64,000 nt of DNA from Sapria himalayana (Eukaryota > Streptophyta > Magnoliopsida > Malpighiales > Rafflesiaceae), in contig JAREIK010012097.1 in NCBI GenBank assembly GCA_029783825.1, forward strand, positions 182,576 to 246,575, given 5' to 3'. The notes below the pieces were generated by a model, which was not told the origin of the DNA, ran no database searches, and saw only the letters and a program-made list of their open reading frames with translations. Of this stretch, positions 25,301-38,489 are shown piece after piece; position 1 is the stretch's first letter; each line of letters begins with the position of its first letter. A program made the position numbers and the translations under genes.

Positions 25301-26263
25301 AAAATGGCTTCCAGATGTGAATCTTTCTTTGCAGAAGAAGATTCAATGGATCATCTACTTTCAAGTGGAAGAATCGCTACAGCAGTCTGGAGGGAATTAG
25401 GAGACCTGAAACAAATAAGTAAAAAAGAGGATAGAATAATTGATAGAATTAAGAATTGGGAGAATGAAAACTCTAGTAGTCATATCAAAAATTGGCTTAC
25501 TCAGAATCTACCTCATATAGTAATATGGTGCCTTTGGAAAGATCGTAATAAGAGTAAATTTGAGGGCATAAGAATGAATTCAAATGAAATTATAAAAGAT
25601 ATAATTAAAGAAATCAGGAATATATCTAGTATAAACCCTAAAAAAGTTGATGGTTTATGTTTAAATAAGGCAGCTGGAATGACCTGGGGCCTCACTATTA
25701 CAAATACTAAACAGGGATGTGTAAAGAGTATAAGTTGGAATAGGCCCCCGGAAGGTAAAATATCACTAAACACGGATGGTAGCTTCAATAGGGACACTGG
25801 TATAGCAGGTAAAGCCGGGGTAATATGGGACTCAAACGGGATTGTTATAAAAGCATTTACATCGGCTACTGAAGCATCCTCAGCTCTCCACTCGGAGATC
25901 AAAGCTTTGAATATAGGATTAAATGTCTGTAAAAAGTTAGATTTAGAAAATATACAAATTCAAGTAGATTCTATGCTATTGGTAGATTTAGTATGTTGAA
26001 AAATAACTCTCTGGAGGTATGAAGATGAAATGGAAATAATTTTGAACCTCATTAAAGTGCTTAATGCATCAATCTTACATATATATAGAGAAGCCAATAC
26101 TTTGTTGGATAGCCTTGGAAGATTAGGTTCGATAAGAGGAGAACATGAATTTGATGAGGTTTCGATGCCAAAAAAACTAAAAGGAATAGCGAGATCAGAT
26201 AGGAAGGCCTTTCTTTATTTAAGATTTAGGAAGGGTAGTATTAACAAAAAGAATAAAATATGA
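22361..26263 (+). pseudogene. LINE ORF2: endonuclease, reverse transcriptase, RNase H; multiply interrupted
   Basis: ATG at 22361 overlaps ORF1 by 8 bp. Domain order: apurinic-type endonuclease (CLYWNIRGVANN at the start, GDFN near 22750, SDHCPLL near 23005); linker; reverse transcriptase (STAGPDGW near 23675, FRPISLCNVIYK near 23855, KLD-stop-SKAFDR at 24060, RQGNPLSPLLY near 24240, ADDI near 24385 where YADD is usual); thumb region (YLGCPIY, GFGGRITLISH); degraded zf-RVT region (near 25310); RNase H of the plant LINE type (NTDGS near 25770, SEIKAL near 25895, QVDS near 25963, REANTLLDSL near 26095). Defects include TAG at 22481 and 22607, TGA at 22787, a 2-base loss near 22875, shifts near 23552 and 23720, TAA at 24067, TGA at 24424, further shifts, and TGA at 25997. 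It cannot encode an active enzyme. Confidence 0.92.
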
Positions 26264-27230
26264 GAATTATAAGAATATAAGCTGTTAATTGTTATGGTAC
26301 TGTGGTAGCCTCTCTGCAGGGGAATTTCTGTCTCTGCAGGTAATAGGTATGAACATTATGGAGTCGAAGGTAATAGGATAAGGTAAGATATTGGTTGTTA
26401 GCATATTTTTACTGTTATTTCTCTTTTCTTAGCAGCAAAGTACCTTGTAAAAATAACCAGAAAATCCAGCAGCTGCTGGAATTTTGGAATCTTAGAGCAT
26501 GTGCTGTTTTGTTATTGATGGTTTACAGTCCATTTTAATGTTTAAGTTAAGTGGCTATGTGTGAATGTTGTGAAAAGTCATGTGTTAATTTACGATAGTT
26601 TATAGTTTATTTGGACTTGTAAGTGTCTAGAATAGGAGACTGGTCTGGCAGCTGTCTAAAGCTGGAAGAATCAGCTTATGAGTGTTTAAAGGGGCACCAA
26701 TGTAAGCAGAAATGGAGACAAGATAAAGTGCAGAAGTAATCACTTAGAGTAATTTGATAGCTTTATTAAGCAGGATCAAAAGAGGTTAAAGAGCAAAAGA
26801 TAACATCAAAGGCAGGAAGCAAGAGCAGCCATAAGGTAAACTAGATGAATGAATGAGAATGTAGACATGTTGCTTTCTTTTGCAGGAAATCAATAAAGTC
26901 AATATAAAATAAGCATAAACCGGGAGTCTATGAGGGCAGAAACTTATGGAAACCCCACGAAGAAGTAGGAGCTCAATCGGATACCAAAGATTATATCAAG
27001 GAATGTTAAAGCTATACGCAAGAAATTTAAAGCTAACCTCAAATAAGTGCATTCATTGCAAATTATTCTCTAGGATAGATGACTAGCAATTTTAATTTTA
27101 ATTTTAAGTTTGTTGTTAAAGGTTAATGTTGTAAGTGGGGAATGGGTAGATTTTAATTTGTAAAAATGGTATTCCTCCGCCAAAAGAGAGGGTTGATATT
27201 AATAAACTCCTTTTTAAAAAAAAGAAAAAA
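26264..27230 (+). other. LINE 3' UTR with conserved terminal motif and A-rich tail
   Basis: Non-coding. The last part (about 27168-27195) has the words GGTATTCCTCCGCC and AAAAGAGAGGG, shared with the LINE ends at 1020-1047 and 62778-62804. CCTC and GAGG in this stretch could pair as a short stem around a loop of about 10 bases. The tail is T5A8-GA8-like at about 27211-27230. The upstream 3' UTR does not visibly match the other two copies. Confidence 0.75.
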
Positions 27231-27244
27231 AATAAACTGACATA
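27231..27244. repeat. LINE target-site duplication, right copy
   Basis: AATAAACTGACATA, the partner of 20882-20895 with one mismatch, directly after the A-rich tail. Confidence 0.8.
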
Positions 27245-30200
27245 TATATATATATATATAGTTATATACAATTAGATACATAGACAGATAAATAGATATA
27301 TCAATAGTCAAATAGACATATAGAAAGAAAGGTATATAGACGTATAAAAAGATAGACAAATAGTGTGATGGACTATTGGACAAATAGTTAGATAGATAAA
27401 TAGATATAGATATGCATATATTTTAATAGAAAGATGGATATATAGATTGATAAATATGCATATAGACATATAAAAAGATAAACATATAGACAAATAGATC
27501 GACAGATAGTCAAATAGACTGATAGATAGATAGATAAATAGAGAAATATATAGATAGACAGAAAAGCAAATTGATAGATAGATAGATAGGCAGGTAAATA
27601 GTTAGATAGGCAGATAGAATGATCGATTGAAGGATATATAGATAAATAAACATATAAAATAATACACTTATATATTAAAAGATAGATAGAGAGACAGATA
27701 GACAACTAGAAAGATAGGCATATAGATAGATAGATAGATAGATAGATAGAGAGAGAGATAGAGAAAGAGATATACAGATAGATAAATATCTTTATAAACA
27801 CATTTATAGATATACTAATAGTCTAATAGATGAATAGAGAGATAGACAAAAAGATAGAAAGATAGACATATAAATAGATAGATATAGAGATATATATATA
27901 TATGTAGGCAAATTAATAAATAGAAAAATAGAAAGATTAATAGATAGATAGACTATTAAAAAGATAGATAGATAAACAAATAGATAGAAAGATAATTTGA
28001 AACATATATTGATAGACAAATAAAAAAAATATATATATAAATAAAAAGATAGATAGATAATTATATACAAATATCCATATAGACAAATATATAAATAGAT
28101 AGATAAATAAAAAGACATATAGAGATATAGATAAATAGACAAATTGTCAAATTGTCAAATTGATAGATAGGCACATAGACAAATAGTCAGATAGATTGAT
28201 TTACAAATATACAAAGAAGTAGATAGCGATATAGGCAGATATAATTATAGATAGATACACCCATATATAGATAGACAAATAGATAGTTATATAAAAAGAT
28301 AGAAAGATAGACAAATAGATAGGTAGATAGTTATATAGATAGATGAAACAATAGGTAGATAGATAAATTGAGATATAGACATATAAATAGATAGAAAATT
28401 GTAAGATAGAAAGATAGATAGATAGATAGATAGAAAGATAGACAAATAGATTGAAAGATAGATATATAAATAGATAGATAAACTAAAATATAGATAAATA
28501 GATTGATTGATTAATTGATAGAAAGAAAGATAATTTGATAATTAGTGAGATAGATAGGCATTAGACTATTCCACAAATAGATAGGGAGATATATAAACAT
28601 ATAGATAGTTAGCCAGTTAGATAGATAAAAAAATACTCAGATAGATAGATATATTAATAGATAGACATATACATAGTTATTCAAAAAGATAAATAGTTAC
28701 ATAGACAAATAGATATATTAACAAATAGATAGAAAGATCGAAAGATAGATGGATAGATAGATAGACTAATATACTAATAGATAGTTAGTTAATATACAAA
28801 AAGACAGATAGATATATAAAGAGCTATATAGATATATAGATAGATATACAAATAGATAAATAGATATACTGATAGACTAATATATAGAAAGATAGTTAGA
28901 AAATTAAATATATAGATAGATTGAAAGATAGATTATTAGACAGATAGAAAGATAGATAGTTAGATAGTTACAAATATAGATAGAGCGACATATAATCATT
29001 TATACATATAAATATTTAGATATACAGATAGACAAATAGAAAAATAGATAGATAGATAGATAGTAGATAGAAAAAAAGACTAATAAACACATAGATAGAT
29101 ATATAGATAGATAGACAGATAGATATATAGAGAGATAGAAAATAGATAGATAGATAGATGTAATAATAGATACATATACAGATAGATAGATAAATAGATA
29201 GATATATAAATAAATAGATAGATAGATAGACATAAAGACAAATAAATAGTTAGCAAGATATCCATATAGAAAGATAGATAGATATATAAATAGATTGATA
29301 GATAGATACAAAGATAGGTAGATTGATTGAATGACAGATAGACAGATAGACATATAGAGAGATAGATAGATAGATAGATAGATAGACAAATAAATAGATA
29401 GACAAATAGACTAATATATAGATAGACAGATATATACAAAAGTAGATGAGATGATAGATAGATATACAAATAGATAAATAGAAAAATAGATAGATAGATA
29501 AATTGATAGATAGATAGATAGAATGGAAAATAGACTGATAGACATATAGATAGATAGATAGATAGATAGATAAATAGACTAATAGATAGATAAATAGATA
29601 GACAAATAGATAGACCGATAGATAGATATACAAATAGGCAAAAAGATATGTTGATAGGTAGATATCTTGATAGATATCTAGACATAGAAATGTATAGATA
29701 CAAACATATAAATATAGATAGATAGATAAATAGATAGATAGACAGTTAAATAGATAGATAGATAGAAAGATATAGTAATAGATAGATAGATAGATATATA
29801 GATAGACAGATAGATAGATATATTAACTAATTGATAAAAAGACAAATATATATATATATATATATATATAAGTATATAGATATTTGTATGGGCAGATAGA
29901 TAGATATTTTGATTGACTAATAGACTGATATGAAAAAAGAAAATTAGATAGATAAATAGATAGATAGATAAACAGATCAATAGATATATAGATAGATAGA
30001 CAGATAGATAGATAAATAAATAGATAGATAGATACAAAGACATATAGACAAATATACCAATAGAAAAATTAATAGATTGACAAATATACAAATATATGGA
30101 TATACAGTTAAATATATAGACACATAGACAGAAAGACAAATAGATATATAGATAGATAGATAGATAAATAGCTAGATCAAGAGATAGATAGACATATAGA

Positions 30201-30526
30201 TAGACTCTTAGACATATAGATAGATAGACTATTAGACATATAGATAGATAAATATATAGATAGATATATTTATTGACTAATAGATAGATAGATAGATATA
30301 TAATTAGACTGATAGACAAAAAGACAAAAGAAAAAAAATTATATAGATTAATAGGCCATTATACATTTAGATATATATATATATAGACAGAAAGACAGAT
30401 AAATATAAATTATACAAGATTGACAAATAGATTGATTAACATATAGACAAAAAAGTTGATAGTCATATAGAAAGATTGACAGATAGAAATATATATAGCT
30501 AAATATAATGATAGAGAGAGCAATAT

Positions 30527-30579
<53 letters not shown>

Positions 30580-30932
30580 TTTATTAATAGATAGATAGAT
30601 AAAAAGATAGATAGGTAGGTAGAAAAATAAATAGATATATAGAAAGTTTAATAGATAGACAATTAGACAGATAATGAAATAGATAAATAGGAAGATTGAT
30701 AGATAGATAGATAGACAAATAGATAAATTGATAGAAAATATTGATAGATATATAGATAGATATACAGATAGATAGATATATAGATAGATAGAAAAATAGA
30801 AAGATAGATATATAGATAGGCAAATTGACAAATAGAAAGATAGATAGAAAAATAAATAGAAAGATAGATAGATTAACTGATAAACAAATACATGAATAGA
30901 TAGATAGATATATAGAAAAATAGATACATAGA
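27245..30932 (-). repeat. Degenerate TAGA array
   Basis: About 3.7 kb of GATA/TAGA repeats with TAGA on the + strand, interrupted by TA tracts at about 29848-29871 and 30529-30577. No gene-like sequence; the long minus-strand frames are repeat translations. Confidence 0.92.
30529..30577. repeat. (AT)n tract
   Basis: About 24 units of AT in the GATA array. Confidence 0.96.
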
Positions 30933-31400
30933 TAGAGGTGTCAAATGGACAGTCCCGGCATGGCCCGGCTTCATTTTATGTCGCACAACCTGGCTATAGT
31001 GATGGGCTTGACCCAACACAGTTACTGTACAGTGCCATCCCGACACTGATAGTGCCCCGAAAACTAACGCGTTAGGCTCAGTTTGGGTCGGACAAACATT
31101 AATTTTTTAAAAAAATTATGGTTTCGGCACCATGCCGCCATGCATCTTTGCTCTTTTATAGCTTCGAAGGCATCACCTGTTGGGAGTCGACTCGTATTGA
31201 CCATGTTCGGTGTGTGGTCATGCGTGCAATGCCCACATGCCAGGCACGAAATGATGGGTCGAGGCACGACATGATGCGCTGGGGCATGGCTCGATGGGCA
31301 TGGCACTATAAAGTGACATGCCTGGCATGAGCACGACACTATAGCATGCCATGCCGAGCATGGGCATGACTGAATCATGCCGATCCCAGGCCCATCATGA
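30933..31400. mobile_element. GC-rich island resembling a hAT-type non-autonomous element
   Basis: It is much richer in G+C than anything nearby and begins TAGAGGTGTCAAATGGAC, like the TAGGGGTGTCAAA ends of a common plant family of small GC-rich elements full of GGCCCGGC and GGCACGAC words. The right end (complement ATGGGCCTGGGATCGG) is a diverged partner of the left, but the final GTGTCAA part is missing, so it looks truncated there. The interior is rich in GGCATG and GCATGCC words. Small open frames on both strands have no recognisable domain. No clear 8 bp target duplication. Confidence 0.5.
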
Positions 31401-31757
31401 TATAAAGATAGATATACAAATATACAAATAAATAAATATATAGAACACTAGATAAATATATTGACAAATAAATAAATAAAAAGATAGATATATACACAAA
31501 TAGACAAAAAGACAGATCGACGAATAGAGCAACAGATGGATAGACATATAGATAGAAAGATAGATGGATAAATAGATAGATACAAATATAATTAGATAGA
31601 TAGATAAATAGAAATATAAATACATAGATAGACAGATAGAGAAATCAACAAATACATAGATAAATAGTTAGAAAAATAGTCAGATTGATAGATTGAAGAA
31701 TTCATAAATATATATATATATACACACACACACATATAAAGATTGATAGACAGACAG

Positions 31758-31790
<33 letters not shown>

Positions 31791-33562
31791 GACAAATAGG
31801 CATATAGATAGATACACAAAAACATAGCTATATACTGAGATAGGTATATAGATAGCTATACAGAAATACAAATATATAGATAGATAGAAAGAAATATAAA
31901 TAGATATACATCATTATAGATATATAGATAAATTTATAGATAGATATATAGATAGAAAGAATGATAGATATATTGATAGACAAATAAATTGATAGACAAA
32001 TTGACCTGTAGGTAGATAGATAGATAAACAAGTAGATAGAAAGATAGTTAGACATTTTGACATACAGATAGATTGATCGTTAGATAGACATTTAGCTAGA
32101 TAGACTTACAGCTAGATAGACACATAGACTAATATAGTAAAAGATAGAAAGAGAGTGAGATAGACGGAGAGATAAACAAATTTAAAGATAGATAGATAGA
32201 TAGACATATAGACAAATAGAAAGACAGATTGACATATAGACAGATAAGAAAATTGATAGATAGACTATAGTTTAATATACGAATAGAGAGATAGTGAAAA
32301 AATAGATAGCTAGATAGATAGATAGATAGATATATAGAAATATTGATAGATAGACAAATAGAAAGATATATAAAAATATAGATACCTAGAAAAATAGACA
32401 CATAGACAAATAGATAGATAGATAAAGAAAAAGACAGACAGATAGATAGATAAAGAAATAAATAGATAGATAGATAGATATATATATATGCTGACAGATA
32501 GATGGATTGATGGATAAATAGATAGAGATGTATATAGATAGATAGAAAGTCAGATAAAAAGTTAGATAGATAGACAAATAAATAGATTGATTTAGAGAAA
32601 TATATATAGATAGACATATAGACTAATTGATTAAATAGACTAATATTTAGAAAGATGGTTGGATAGTTAGATACATAAAAATATAGAAATATATATAGTT
32701 CTAAAGTTACAAAAATATATAAATAAACATAAACACATTTAGATAAAAATATTGATATATAGAAAAAAGATAGATAGATAAATAGATAAATAATTAGATA
32801 AATAAATAAACATATACATATAGACATATAGATAGATAAATAAATAGATAGATATAAAAATTTATAAAAATATAGATAGACAAATAGATAGATAGATAGA
32901 TAGATAGATAGACAAATAGAAAAATAGATAGATAAAAATATAGAAAGATAGTTAGATTGATAAATAGTTAGATAGAAAGATAGTTACATAGATTAATAGA
33001 TAGATATATAGATAGACAGACAAATAGATAGATAGATAAATAGACAAATAGATATAAAGATTTGATTGACAAGTAGATATAGATAGATAGATAGAAAAAT
33101 GTATTGATCGATAGATAGAGAGATTGATAGATAGATAAATAGATAAATATATAAATATAAAAATATATTGATAGTCAAATTGATAGATAGATAGACAGAT
33201 AGCTAATCAGATAGATAAAAATAGTTTCATAGATAGAATGATAGAAAAATTAATATATAGATTAATAGATAGAATGATAGACAGATTGATAAACCGATTG
33301 ATAGACTGATTAATAGAAAGATTGATAAATCGATCGATATAATGATTGATAACATATTTATAGACAGATTGATACATATATAGATAAATAGATAGATAGG
33401 TAGGTATAAAGATATGCAGATAGATAGATAAAAAGATTTAGATTTTAGAGATATATAGATAGATAGACAGATAGAAAAATAGAAAGATAGACAGATAGAT
33501 ACAAAGAAAGATATACAAATAGATAGTTAGATTGATAGATAAGTAGATAGAAAATAGATATA
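31401..33562 (-). repeat. Degenerate TAGA array ending at a strand switch
   Basis: TAGA is on the + strand. It includes TA/CA tracts at about 31708-31736 and CA/TA at about 31758-31790. It ends abruptly at about 33562, after which the complementary TCTA orientation begins. No gene seen. Confidence 0.9.
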
Positions 33563-33935
33563 CATGTCTATCTATGTGTCTATAATTTTATCTATATATC
33601 TATTTATTTGTCTATCTATTTTTTTATAAATCTATCTATCTATATGTCTATCTAATTATCTATCTATCTATCTACCTCTCTATCCATGTATGTATGTATC
33701 TATCTTTCTTTCTATCAATCTATCTATCAAAAAATCTATCTATTTAACTTTTTATCTATCTATCAATATATCTATCTTTCTGTGTATCTATCTATTAATC
33801 TTTTTATCGATTTGTCTTTCAATTTTTTTATCAATCTATCTTTCAATATGTTTATCAATCTTTCTATCAATCTATCAATCAATATGTCTATCTATCTATC
33901 TTTGTATCTATATGTCTATCTATCTATTTATATAC

Positions 33936-33971
<36 letters not shown>

Positions 33972-35311
33972 TTATTTTTCTATCTAACTATTTATCTTTC
34001 ATTCTGTTTGTCTATCTGTATGTCTGACTATTAGTTTTTAAGTTTATTTGTTTGTCTGGCTATCTAACTTTCTATCTTGTTATCTATCTCTAAATCTAAC
34101 TCTTTAACTATTCATTTATTTATCTATCTGTCTATCTATCTATCAATCAATCTATTTGTCTATTATCTCTTAAACTTTTTGTCTACTTTCTGACTATCTA
34201 TCTCTATATCTATCTGTCTATCAATCTTCTATATTCTTCTATATTTATCTAATTTTATCTCTATCTAACATTATTTCCATCTTTCTATCAATTTATCTGT
34301 CTATCTATATGTGTAGTTATCTATATATCTATCTGTCTATCTATATTTCTATCTTTCAATCAATCTATTTGTCTATCTATATATTTATCTATTTATCTAT
34401 CTATCAGTCTGCCTATTAATGTATCTATCTATATGTCTATATATATTTATATATTTGTCAATCTATCTAACTCTATATCAGTCTATCTAACTATCTATGC
34501 ATCTATCTAATAATTATCTATCTATCTTTTTCTCTGTCTATCTAATTATAATTCTATCTATCTATCTATATATATGTCTATATATCTATCTATCTAATTA
34601 TATATCTATCTATCTATAATTCTCTCTATCTATTTGTCTTGCCATCTATCTATCTTAACTATCTATCTAACTTTCTATCTACATATGTGTCTATCTATCT
34701 TTATATCTATCTTTCTATCAATTAATCAATCTATCTATCTAACTATCTATCTATCAATCTATCTATCTTCCTAGCTAACTATCTATCTATCTAATTATCT
34801 ATCTATGCATCTATCAAAAAATCTATCTATCTATATGTGTATATATCTATCTATCTGTATATCTAATTGTCTATCTAACAATCTATAAATATGTCTATCT
34901 ATCTATTTATCTGTCTATCGATCTATTTGTCTATGTATTTGTCTATTTATCTTTATATCTATATATCTATCTATTTATCTATCTATCTATATGTATATAT
35001 ACATGTATGTGTGTGTATCTGTCAAATATTCTGACTCTCTTTCAGTCTATCTATCTATCTAACTATCTATGGATCTATCTAAAAATATATCTATCTATTT
35101 CTTTGTCTATGTAATTATAATTCTATCTATATATATGTCTATATATCTATCTATCTAATTATATATCTATTTATCTAATTATATATCTATCTATCTATAA
35201 TTCTATCTATTTATTTGTCTATCTTTCTGTCTGTCTTAACTATCTATCTAACTTTCTATCTATCTATGTGTCTATCATCATATCTATCTTTCAATCAATC
35301 TATTTATCTAT
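33563..35311 (+). repeat. Degenerate TCTA array, opposite strand to its left neighbour
   Basis: TCTA is on the + strand. It contains a duplication of about 565 bp: text near 34460-34730 recurs near 35028-35290, sharing AATTATAATTCTATCTAT, CTATATATCTATCTATCTAA and CTTAACTATCTATCTAAC in the same order. It ends at the LINE ORF2 fragment. Confidence 0.9.
34460..35300. repeat. Duplication of about 565 bp in the TCTA array
   Basis: Matching stretches start near 34460 (CTAACTCTATATCAGTC) and 35028 (CTGACTCTCTTTCAGTC) and stay collinear for about 270 bp, with small indels. Confidence 0.75.
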
Positions 35312-36590
35312 CTTTTACAAGAAGTAGAGACATAAACGGGGATAATGGTTAATAAAAAGAAATGTCAATTTTTGTTAGCAACAAAAACTATAGAAAAATA
35401 CCAAGCAAGATAAAAAGGATCACAAGTTTCATTCAAAATAAAGGGGCGTTAGTGTACTTAGGCTGCCCGATATATGAGAGTAGATTAAAAAAGAAGTATT
35501 TAATAGTTCTTCAAGATAAAATGAGAAAGAAAATAGCAGGCTGAAATGAAAATTTATTGGGATTTGGAGGGAGGATCACGTTAATTACACATGTACTACA
35601 AACTACGTTTGTACATATTTTATCAGTCATCTACCCTCCTTAGAAATTTATTAGAAAATTGGAAATGGAGACGGCTAACTTTTTATGGGGAAAAAAAGAT
35701 GGGAGGCTAAAGCTTCATTGGAAGAACTAGGAGAATATTTGTCAACCAAAAGATGAAGAAGGCTTGGGCATTTCTAGTTTTCAATACATAGCCACAGCAT
35801 GGGACTTTCAAGGCTGTTGGAGACTAAAAGAAAGTGACAGTCTTCGGGCAAATTATATGAGAGCTAAATATGAAGGGGAAAAAGTCAAGAGCTTGAAGAG
35901 GGCCTCAAAGAATTGGAAAGCAATAGAAAAATAGATATAATTAGTAGATTCACACTCAATAATGAAGAATAGTGGCTAGGGATGGTACTGAATCTGCAAG
36001 GTAATTTTACTCTAAAATCAACAAAAGAATTAGTTAGAAGGAAAAAACCAGTACAAACAATTTTTAAATGGACTTGGAAGGTAGATATTCTGCAAAAAAT
36101 GTGCTCATTTGCATGAAAAGCTCTTTTCAATGCCTTACCACTTGACAATAACATTCAAAGAAAAGGCATAATAATGGCCTCTAGATGTGACTGCTGCTTT
36201 GATGCAGTAGAATATATTGATCATTTATTCTCTGATGGGAAAATAGCAGCAAAAGTCTGGAATGAGCTAGAAAAAATAAATCAGATTAGATCTAAAAAAG
36301 AAGGGCTAATAGAAAGAATTAAAAATTGGGAAAGAGAAAAGTCACAAAGCCCTATTAGAAAATGGCTAACCCAAAATCTCCCACATGTTGTTATCTGGAG
36401 CCTATGGAAAGCCCAAAACAAAAGCATATATGAGGGAATAGGAATGAATTCTGTTGAAAATAGTAAAAGATATTAGAAGGGAAATAAGTTACATATCTAG
36501 TTCAAAACTTATTAAAGTTGAGAATCTAGATAAAGATAGAGTAGTAAGAGACACATGGTCACTTGCTAGTTTCTAATTGACAAATAAATC
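35312..36590 (+). pseudogene. LINE ORF2 fragment (post-RT region and zf-RVT), truncated at both ends
   Basis: Homologous to about 24450-25720 of the full-length LINE. It starts after the reverse transcriptase catalytic motifs and ends before RNase H. Recognisable parts are ALVYLGCPIYESRLKKKYL, QDKMRKKIAG, LLGFGGRITLI, and the zinc-binding-like region at 36174-36476 (SRCDCC, IDHLF, KVWNEL, NLPHVVIWSLWK). It has many stops, including TGA after KIAG where the other copy has TGG. It is more diverged from the 24 kb copy than the 1-765 copy is. It has no 3' UTR or A tail, so it did not arise by simple 5' truncation. TCTA repeats flank it on the left and TAGA on the right. Confidence 0.88.
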
Positions 36591-37405
36591 TATCAAACAG
36601 AAATATTGATAGACAAATAAATAGATAGACAGATAGATAGAAAGATAGATAGACAGATAGATAAATAAACTAGATAAACTGATAGATTGATTGATAGGTA
36701 GATAGACAGATAAATAGAAAGAAAGAAAGACATATATACATATAGACATATAAAGATATATGAACATAAACAGATATATAGATAGACATATAAATAGATA
36801 GATAGATATATAAATAGATATATAGATAGATATAGCGATAGATATATAGATAGATAGAAAGACATCTAGATTGATAGAAACACATATAGATAGATATCCA
36901 GATTCGTAGATAGACAGATATAAAATAAACACATAAACTCATAGACACATCGACACATAAATAGATAGACAACTAGATAGATACACGCCTATATAGATAT
37001 ACAAATAGATAGATACACACCTATACAGATAGACAAATAAACTGATAGACAGATAGGTAGACGGATATTTAAATAGTTAGATATATAGATAGATAGACAA
37101 ATAGATAGATATATAGATAGATAGACATAAACATATAAATAGATGAACAAAAAGAGAGATATTCCAATAGACTAATAGACAAAGAGAAAGTTTGATAGTT
37201 TGATAAATAGACAGACAGATAGTTAGTTAGTTAGTTAGACATTTATACAAAATATAGATAGACAGATATACATATATATAGATAGAAAGATACATAGATA
37301 GATAGATTGATGGATTGAGAATAAATAGATAGATTGACAAATATATAGATATATAGATAGCTAGATATATAGTTAGTTAGATAGACATATAGATAGAGAG
37401 AGATA

Positions 37406-37407
<2 letters not shown>

Positions 37408-37468
<61 letters not shown>
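37408..37468. repeat. (TA)n tract, about 30 units
   Basis: Pure TA run in the array. Confidence 0.96.
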
Positions 37469-37470
<2 letters not shown>

Positions 37471-38484
37471 TAGATATATTGTTAATAGATATACAATATA
37501 GAATGAATGAGAGAAAAAGTATATTGAAAGATAGAGAAATAGACAGTTAGATATATACAATAATGTGTAAATATAAATAAATATATATATATATACATAG
37601 ATTGACAAATAGATTGATGGATAGTTAGATAGATAGATAGATAAACATATAGAGATATAAAAAGATAGACTAATAGACAAATAGTTAGATACATAGAAAT
37701 AAAGATATATAAATAGAAAAATAGACAAATCATTAGGTATACAGAAAAAGTCAATGATAGCTAATTAGAGAGTATGATAGATTAAAAGACATATAGAGAG
37801 ATAGATAAATAGACACATGGAGAGATAGATAGAGATATAGAAATATAGATAGACTAAAAGAGAAATAGTAAGATTTATAGATAGACTGATAAACACATAG
37901 ACATATAGATAGATTGATAGATATTTATATATTGATAGATAAATAGATTGACAAATATGGAGATAATTATATTAATATATATATATATATATGCATAGAC
38001 AAATAGATAGTAAGATATATAGATATATAGATAGATCAATGGATAGATAGCCAGTTATATAGACTAACATATAGACACATAGATAGATAGATTGATAAAT
38101 ACATAGAAAGATAGAAAGATAGATATGTAGATAGATAGAAAATATAAAGAGATTGTTAGGTATCCAAAATGAAAAATAGATTTATAGATAGCTAAATATA
38201 AATGCAAATGTACAAGTAGATATATAGACAAATCAAATGATAGACAACTAGATAGATAGATAGACATGTATATAGATAGACATGTAGATAGATAGACACA
38301 TAGATAGATATACACATAGAAAAATAGACAGAAATATAGAAAGAAAGAAAGATATCTAGACAGATAGATAAATAGATAGACATATAGATACATAGATAAA
38401 TAGACAGAAAGGTAAATAGATTAAATGCAGATAGGTAGATGGGGAGATAGAGAGAGACAAATATATAGAAAGATAGATATAGAT

Positions 38485-38489
<5 letters not shown>

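Larger units (their letters stand above)
20896..27230 (+). mobile_element. Full-length plant L1-type LINE, inactivated
   Basis: About 6.3 kb: a short 5' UTR (20896-20991), ORF1 (20992-22368), ORF2 (22361-26263), a 3' UTR of about 950 bp and an A-rich tail at about 27214-27230. It is flanked by a 14 bp target-site duplication with one mismatch (20882-20895 and 27231-27244). Both open frames carry stops and ORF2 has several frameshifts, so the copy cannot move on its own. At least one other copy in the window (1-765) is close to it and a more distant one lies at 35312-36590. It was inserted into the GATA array with its sense strand on the TAGA strand. Confidence 0.93.

Noticed and set aside
25513..25902. 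Minus-strand frame of 129 codons inside the LINE
   Set aside because: It is the antisense of the RNase H region, where the + strand shows clear domain motifs.
29080..30319. Long minus-strand open frames of 200 or more codons rich in Ser, Ile, Tyr, Leu (also 41944-42699 and 56271-57020)
   Set aside because: A TCTA repeat reads TCT-ATC-TAT-CTA in every frame and never makes a stop, while its complement contains TAG in every frame. Long frames on the TCTA strand are expected by chance and only report the array strand.
33540..33590. A perfect giant palindrome centred at 33563
   Set aside because: The two arms share the repeat type but not the order of variant words, so it is an orientation switch and not an inverted duplication.
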